The notes beneath the pieces are model-generated. The model was given only the letters and a program-made list of their open reading frames with translations, made no database searches and was not told the origin of the DNA. Shown piece by piece: positions 7,470 through 10,693 of a DNA stretch of 10,693 nucleotides; the first letter of the stretch is position 1, and the number at the start of each line of letters is the position of its first letter. The DNA is from JBEGQX01 sp041180805. Lineage in GTDB: Bacteria > Planctomycetota > Planctomycetia > Gemmatales > Gemmataceae. The stretch lies in the NCBI GenBank assembly GCA_041180805.1, contig JBEGQX010000074.1, positions 1 to 10,693 on the forward strand, read 5' to 3'. The position numbers and the translations under genes were made by a program.

Positions 7470-8042
7470 GTGGGCCTGACAACTTTTCTAAAACATTTGT
7501 TCTTGATAGGCCCACGGGGGAGTGGAAAATCCGCGGTTGGCGCTCAATTGAGCAAACTATTAGAAATGGATTTTTTGGATGCGGATCTTTATTTGGAAAC
7601 AAAATTTCAAAGAAAAATACCTGATATCTTTCAACTTGAAGGGGAAACTAAATTCAGGGAAATAGAATCTTCGATTTTAAAAGAAATAACTAAACTACCA
7701 CCAAAAGTGGTGGCTACAGGTGGTGGAGTTATCCTGGCTGAATTCAATCGCGACTTGCTGAAACGAAACGGTTTCTGTGTATGGCTGAAAACTTCGGAAA
7801 ATCTTTTACTTGAAAGGCTGTGGACTGACCAAAATAGGGGAGTTAACCGACCTGCCTTAACCAATCAAAATGAACCAGGCTCTAAAAACTCCCTAAAAGA
7901 TGAAATTAAAACCATATTGGAAAAGCGTGAGCCACTTTATGAAATTACCGCAAATCTAATCATTGAAACTGATGGCAAGAAGCCTCATGAATTAGCGAAG
8001 ATGATAGCTGCTGATATCGATAGAAAGCGGCTTGCACCATGA
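7470..8042 (+). CDS. aroK: Shikimate kinase
   Basis: A 190-residue kinase that phosphorylates shikimate with ATP, the step directly after the AroDE reactions. Walker A is GPRGSGKS (14-21). Shikimate-binding residues include D37/D39 in DADLYLE, R63 in KFREIE, and the GGG of ATGGGV (84-86). The lid arginine is R127 in NRPAL and the adenine-side arginine is R153 in REPLYE. Length is near the family norm (about 170-190). The GTG start lies 2 nt after the aroDE stop, with AAGGA 9 nt upstream inside aroDE. The TGA stop overlaps the next ATG in the form ATGA, indicating translational coupling with the prepilin peptidase. Confidence 0.95.
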   Translation: MGLTTFLKHLFLIGPRGSGKSAVGAQLSKLLEMDFLDADLYLETKFQRKIPDIFQLEGETKFREIESSILKEITKLPPKVVATGGGVILAEFNRDLLKRNGFCVWLKTSENLLLERLWTDQNRGVNRPALTNQNEPGSKNSLKDEIKTILEKREPLYEITANLIIETDGKKPHELAKMIAADIDRKRLAP

Positions 8043-9130
8043 CCATTCCGATCATCATTTGGATGGTACTTGTTTTTTGCATGGGTGCAAGTGTTGGCAG
8101 CTTCATGAATGTATGCATTTACAGACTTCCCTTGGAAAAAAGTGTTTTCTGGCCGGGTTCTCATTGTGGTTCTTGCATTCAAGCCATCCATTGGAGAGAC
8201 AATATACCGATCCTTGGTTATTTGCTATTGGGCGGGAAATGTCGGAAATGCAATTCCCCCTATTCAATCCGTTACATGCTTGTGGAACTTGCCATGGGCT
8301 TGATATTTTCTGCTGTTTTTTATCTGAATACTTTGGGCAACCTGCTGGCCTTTGATTTTGTTCAAAATCAAAAATGGCAAATATCACATGGAGTAATTCC
8401 CTGGCAAATTTGGGTCATGTTCATTTCGCAATCTGTTGTAATTTCTTTATTAATTACAGCCTCCTTAACTGACATCGATTGCATGGAAATACCATTGGGA
8501 ATAACGATTACTGGCACTATTTTGGGTCTGGTTTTTTCAGCTTTTCAACCATGGCCTTTTCCGGAAAATATTGGAGATTTTCTGGATGATTTTTCTCGAA
8601 CCAAGGATTGGCCATTAAACCCACTGCTTCCAAGAGGGGCAACTCCATGGCCACCATGGTTTCCACTGGATAATTTTCCGGACCAGCCTTGGTTAAAAGG
8701 GCTTTTACAGGGAATTATCGGAGCTTTGGCAGGAACTTTCCTGGTGAGAATTGTACGTTTCACTTTTGGTTTGGGACGTGGAATGGAAGGCATGGGCCTG
8801 GGGGATGCAGACCTAATGATGATGGTTGGGGCTTTCTGGGGATGGCAGCTTGTAGTCGTTGCATTTTTTTTATCTGTTTTGCCTGCTTTTTTCTTTGGAT
8901 TACTGCAACTTTTTTCCAAGGGTGAACAGGCTTTTCCCTTCGGACCTTCCCTTGCCATATCATCTATCGTTTGCTTTTATGCATGGCCCTATCTTGCGAA
9001 ACCAACTCAAATGTACTTTTTTGAGCCACTGATCTTAATTTTTTTAAGTACATTTGGGGTAATATCCCTATTTTTAATAAGTCTGATACTGCGATTCTTG
9101 AGACCAATTGATAAATCAAATATTAGCTGA
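8039..9130 (+). CDS. pilD: Type IV prepilin peptidase / N-methyltransferase (A24 family)
   Basis: A 363-residue inner-membrane enzyme that cleaves leader peptides of type IV prepilins or type II secretion pseudopilins and methylates the new N-terminus. The cytoplasmic domain carries GSFMNVCIYRLP (20-31) and the zinc cysteines C43-x2-C46 and C68-x2-C71. The aspartyl protease dyad is visible as LTDIDCMEIP (143-152) and GLGDAD (253-258, D256). About eight hydrophobic spans are present. A Pro/Trp-rich insert of roughly 50 residues (about 169-218) separates the two catalytic aspartates, so the protein is longer than typical PilD (about 290). The start overlaps the aroK stop by 4 nt. No pilin or secretion gene lies in the window, so the substrates are elsewhere. 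The gene symbol follows family membership, not proven orthology. Confidence 0.92.
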   Translation: MTIPIIIWMVLVFCMGASVGSFMNVCIYRLPLEKSVFWPGSHCGSCIQAIHWRDNIPILGYLLLGGKCRKCNSPYSIRYMLVELAMGLIFSAVFYLNTLGNLLAFDFVQNQKWQISHGVIPWQIWVMFISQSVVISLLITASLTDIDCMEIPLGITITGTILGLVFSAFQPWPFPENIGDFLDDFSRTKDWPLNPLLPRGATPWPPWFPLDNFPDQPWLKGLLQGIIGALAGTFLVRIVRFTFGLGRGMEGMGLGDADLMMMVGAFWGWQLVVVAFFLSVLPAFFFGLLQLFSKGEQAFPFGPSLAISSIVCFYAWPYLAKPTQMYFFEPLILIFLSTFGVISLFLISLILRFLRPIDKSNIS

Positions 9131-9168
9131 TAAAAACTTATTATCCCATTCGGATCAACGGGGACTTC

Positions 9169-10503
9169 ATGGCATATAGCGGAAAGCTTATCAAATTTTT
9201 CATAACACCATTCATATGGTGTTTTCTGCTTTTTATTCTCGTGATCATTTACAAACCGGATTTGGTGTGGGAAAAAACTTCCACGGAAAAGCCTAAAAAA
9301 GCGGAAGAATCAGTTTGGGTTACAACATCAAAGGTCTTACAAAAAAACACCAGAAAAATCCTTTCCACCACGGGTTCATTCAAGGGATTAGAAACTATAA
9401 GCATTTTACCAAAAGCTGAAGGCAGGGTTCAAAAGTTATTCCATGACATTGGAGATGAAGTTCTTCCCGGCGAACCTTTGCTTCAAATTGATGAAACAGA
9501 CAGCCTGCTAAATGTTTCAGAAACAAAAAAATCACTCGAGTTGGAACTTTCCAGGCTTGGTTTGACATCTTTACCACAAAGTAACTTTGATCTCCGAAAG
9601 TTGCCAGCGGTGGCTAAAGCCGAAATCCTTGAAAAAAACAGCGTTGCAAAACAGGAAAGATTTCGAAGGCTAGGCACCGCTTCATCCATGGAGGATCGTG
9701 ACCAAACAGAAACAGAAGCGCGGGTTGCCCGTGCTAACCTTGATACTGCGATTCTTGACGCGCAAACCTCTCTGGCGACGATCCATCTCAAACAGGCACT
9801 GCTTGAAACGTCCATGCAAAAGCTACAGGATTGCAAAATATTAACTCCCAAAATTGATAACCCAGGGGGAAAAGATTTTACTTCTCTATTATCCTCCTCC
9901 AATCCCATACCGTTTGTTGTTTTTTCCAGGGGAATTTCCGTGGGAGAAATGGCAAAACTAACTCCTCAGGAACCCTTGTTTAAACTGGTTATTGACAGAA
10001 TTTTAAAACTTCATGTTGCGCTGCCAGAAAAAGATTTCTCCCTGATAAAAAACAATCAGCATGTAAAAATAGAAGTGGAAGCATTTCCGGACCGGGTGTT
10101 TGATGGAACCGTGAAGCGAATTTCCCCTGCAATTGATCAATTAACAAGAACCTTTCAAGTTGAAATCGGTGTTCCAAATCCAAATCGCGAATTAAGGCCA
10201 GGTTTCTTTGGGAAAGCAAAAATTGAAATAGCAGAAAATCCATCCGCCCTGCTTGTGCCAGAGGAAGCAATTATCCAATTTGCAGGAATAAACAAAGTGT
10301 TTAGGATTCATGACAACATCGCACAGCAAGTCGATGTTAATATTATCCAACGGATTACCATGGATCAAAATGGGTTGAAAAGCAATTTGATTGAAGTTGA
10401 AAGCACTTTAAGATCTGAAGATCAAATCATAATTTCTGGCCAAAATAATCTTCATGATGGGTGCCTGGTTCAGATCCGGCCAGAAAAAACAGCAAACAAA
10501 TAG
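9169..10503 (+). CDS. RND-efflux periplasmic adaptor (HlyD/AcrA family membrane fusion protein)
   Basis: A 444-residue adaptor linking an RND pump to an outer-membrane channel. An uncleaved signal anchor is likely (hydrophobic 9-28; no lipobox cysteine). The first lipoyl half is ISILPKAEGRVQKL followed by DIGDEVLPGEPLLQID (77-108). A helical hairpin rich in Lys, Glu and Ala runs from about 111 to 222. The second lipoyl half, starting at KILTP (223-227), is split by a linker of about 20 residues before FSRGISVGE (252-260) and continues to PLFKLVID (269-276). A beta-barrel domain (about 278-355, with RPGFFGKAKIEI at 343-354) and a membrane-proximal domain follow. GGGGA lies 4 nt before the ATG. 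The RND transporter begins 24 nt after the stop, so the two form one operon. The substrate is unknown. Confidence 0.9.
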   Translation: MAYSGKLIKFFITPFIWCFLLFILVIIYKPDLVWEKTSTEKPKKAEESVWVTTSKVLQKNTRKILSTTGSFKGLETISILPKAEGRVQKLFHDIGDEVLPGEPLLQIDETDSLLNVSETKKSLELELSRLGLTSLPQSNFDLRKLPAVAKAEILEKNSVAKQERFRRLGTASSMEDRDQTETEARVARANLDTAILDAQTSLATIHLKQALLETSMQKLQDCKILTPKIDNPGGKDFTSLLSSSNPIPFVVFSRGISVGEMAKLTPQEPLFKLVIDRILKLHVALPEKDFSLIKNNQHVKIEVEAFPDRVFDGTVKRISPAIDQLTRTFQVEIGVPNPNRELRPGFFGKAKIEIAENPSALLVPEEAIIQFAGINKVFRIHDNIAQQVDVNIIQRITMDQNGLKSNLIEVESTLRSEDQIIISGQNNLHDGCLVQIRPEKTANK

Positions 10504-10527
10504 CCAAACCAAGAGTCATAGTTACCA

Positions 10528-10693
10528 ATGGCAATCTGGGATTTATGCATTCGAAAGCCAGTTTTTACTGCCATGATGGTGGCGGCCCCGATTGTTCTCG
10601 GGTTATTTTCCTATTTTCGCCTGGGAGTTGACCTGTTTCCTGATGTCGACATTCCTGTGGTCATTGTGACCACTACTTCACGGGGAACCAGCG
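10528..10693 (+). CDS. RND-family efflux transporter (AcrB/HAE1-like), 3' truncated by window edge
   Basis: Only the first 55 codons are in the window. They read MAIWDLCIRKPVFTAMM, a hydrophobic first transmembrane span (about 12-30), then FRLGVDLFPDVDIPVV and TTTSRGTS. This matches the N-terminus of RND pumps, where 'I+RPVF' precedes TM1 and 'LP/FPD.D.P.V.V.T...GAS' opens the first periplasmic loop; here the usual PGAS reads RGTS. A typical member has more than 1,000 residues, so most of the gene lies outside. Upstream AAGAG is a weak ribosome site about 13 nt before the ATG. It works with the adaptor encoded just upstream, powered by the proton gradient. Confidence 0.9.
   Translation, partial: MAIWDLCIRKPVFTAMMVAAPIVLGLFSYFRLGVDLFPDVDIPVVIVTTTSRGTS

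Noticed and set aside
8545..8958. 137-codon minus-strand frame inside the prepilin peptidase gene
   Set aside because: It is antisense to a region with conserved peptidase motifs, and its Lys/Pro-rich translation looks like a mirror of Phe/Gly codons.
9483..9908. 141-codon minus-strand frame inside the RND adaptor gene
   Set aside because: It is Ser/Arg-rich with no domain and no start context, and it lies opposite the adaptor's helical hairpin.
1..10693. CRISPR array, insertion sequence, prophage or toxin-antitoxin signal
   Set aside because: No regularly spaced repeats, transposase motifs, terminal inverted repeats or small paired toxin genes are visible; the intergenic gaps are all short.

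Overview
The window comes from an AT-rich bacterial chromosome and contains mostly housekeeping genes. Several traits point to the PVC superphylum, most likely a low-GC planctomycete: a fused aroD-aroE gene, a rhomboid protease with a DUF6576-like tail, a prepilin peptidase with a long Pro/Trp-rich insert, an RND adaptor with an interrupted second lipoyl half, and a family 39 glycosyltransferase paired with a DPM1-like protein. This placement is an inference from gene architecture and recalled family resemblance. Chlamydiae also carry an aroDE fusion, and no marker gene was searched.

Layout. (1) Positions 1-2136, plus strand: the 3' part of a membrane glycosyltransferase of the ArnT/PMT type, overlapping a divergent GT2-like gene. 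(2) 2227-2310, plus: tRNA-Leu(CAG) with its own promoter-like hexamers. (3) 2347-5842, minus: three co-directional genes, read as rhomboid protease, FmdB-type zinc ribbon, then ptsP (GAF domain plus phosphoenolpyruvate-protein phosphotransferase). The first two are 10 nt apart. ptsP follows after 72 nt that contain two perfect inverted repeats. (4) 5843-5967: a divergent intergenic region. (5) 5968-9130, plus: aroDE, aroK and a type IV prepilin peptidase. These are tightly packed, and aroK and the peptidase share an ATGA stop/start overlap. (6) 9169 to the end, plus: an RND-efflux periplasmic adaptor followed by the first 55 codons of the RND inner-membrane transporter, cut by the window edge.

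How the genes work together. AroDE and AroK together supply three consecutive shikimate-pathway steps: dehydroquinate to dehydroshikimate, to shikimate, to shikimate 3-phosphate. The peptidase in the same transcript processes type IV pilins or pseudopilins. The adaptor and RND pump form an efflux module. PtsP probably starts a nitrogen-type regulatory phosphorelay, whose HPr and EIIA partners are not in the window. The membrane glycosyltransferase and its GT2-like partner probably act on a lipid-linked sugar pathway.

I found no clear novel multi-gene system, no CRISPR array, no prophage and no insertion sequence. The observations most worth checking are the GT2-like protein that lacks a recognisable N-terminal DXD core, the altered substrate-loop residues in the dehydroquinase half of AroDE, the non-standard PEP-binding segment in PtsP, the aroK/prepilin peptidase coupling, and the inverted repeats before ptsP.
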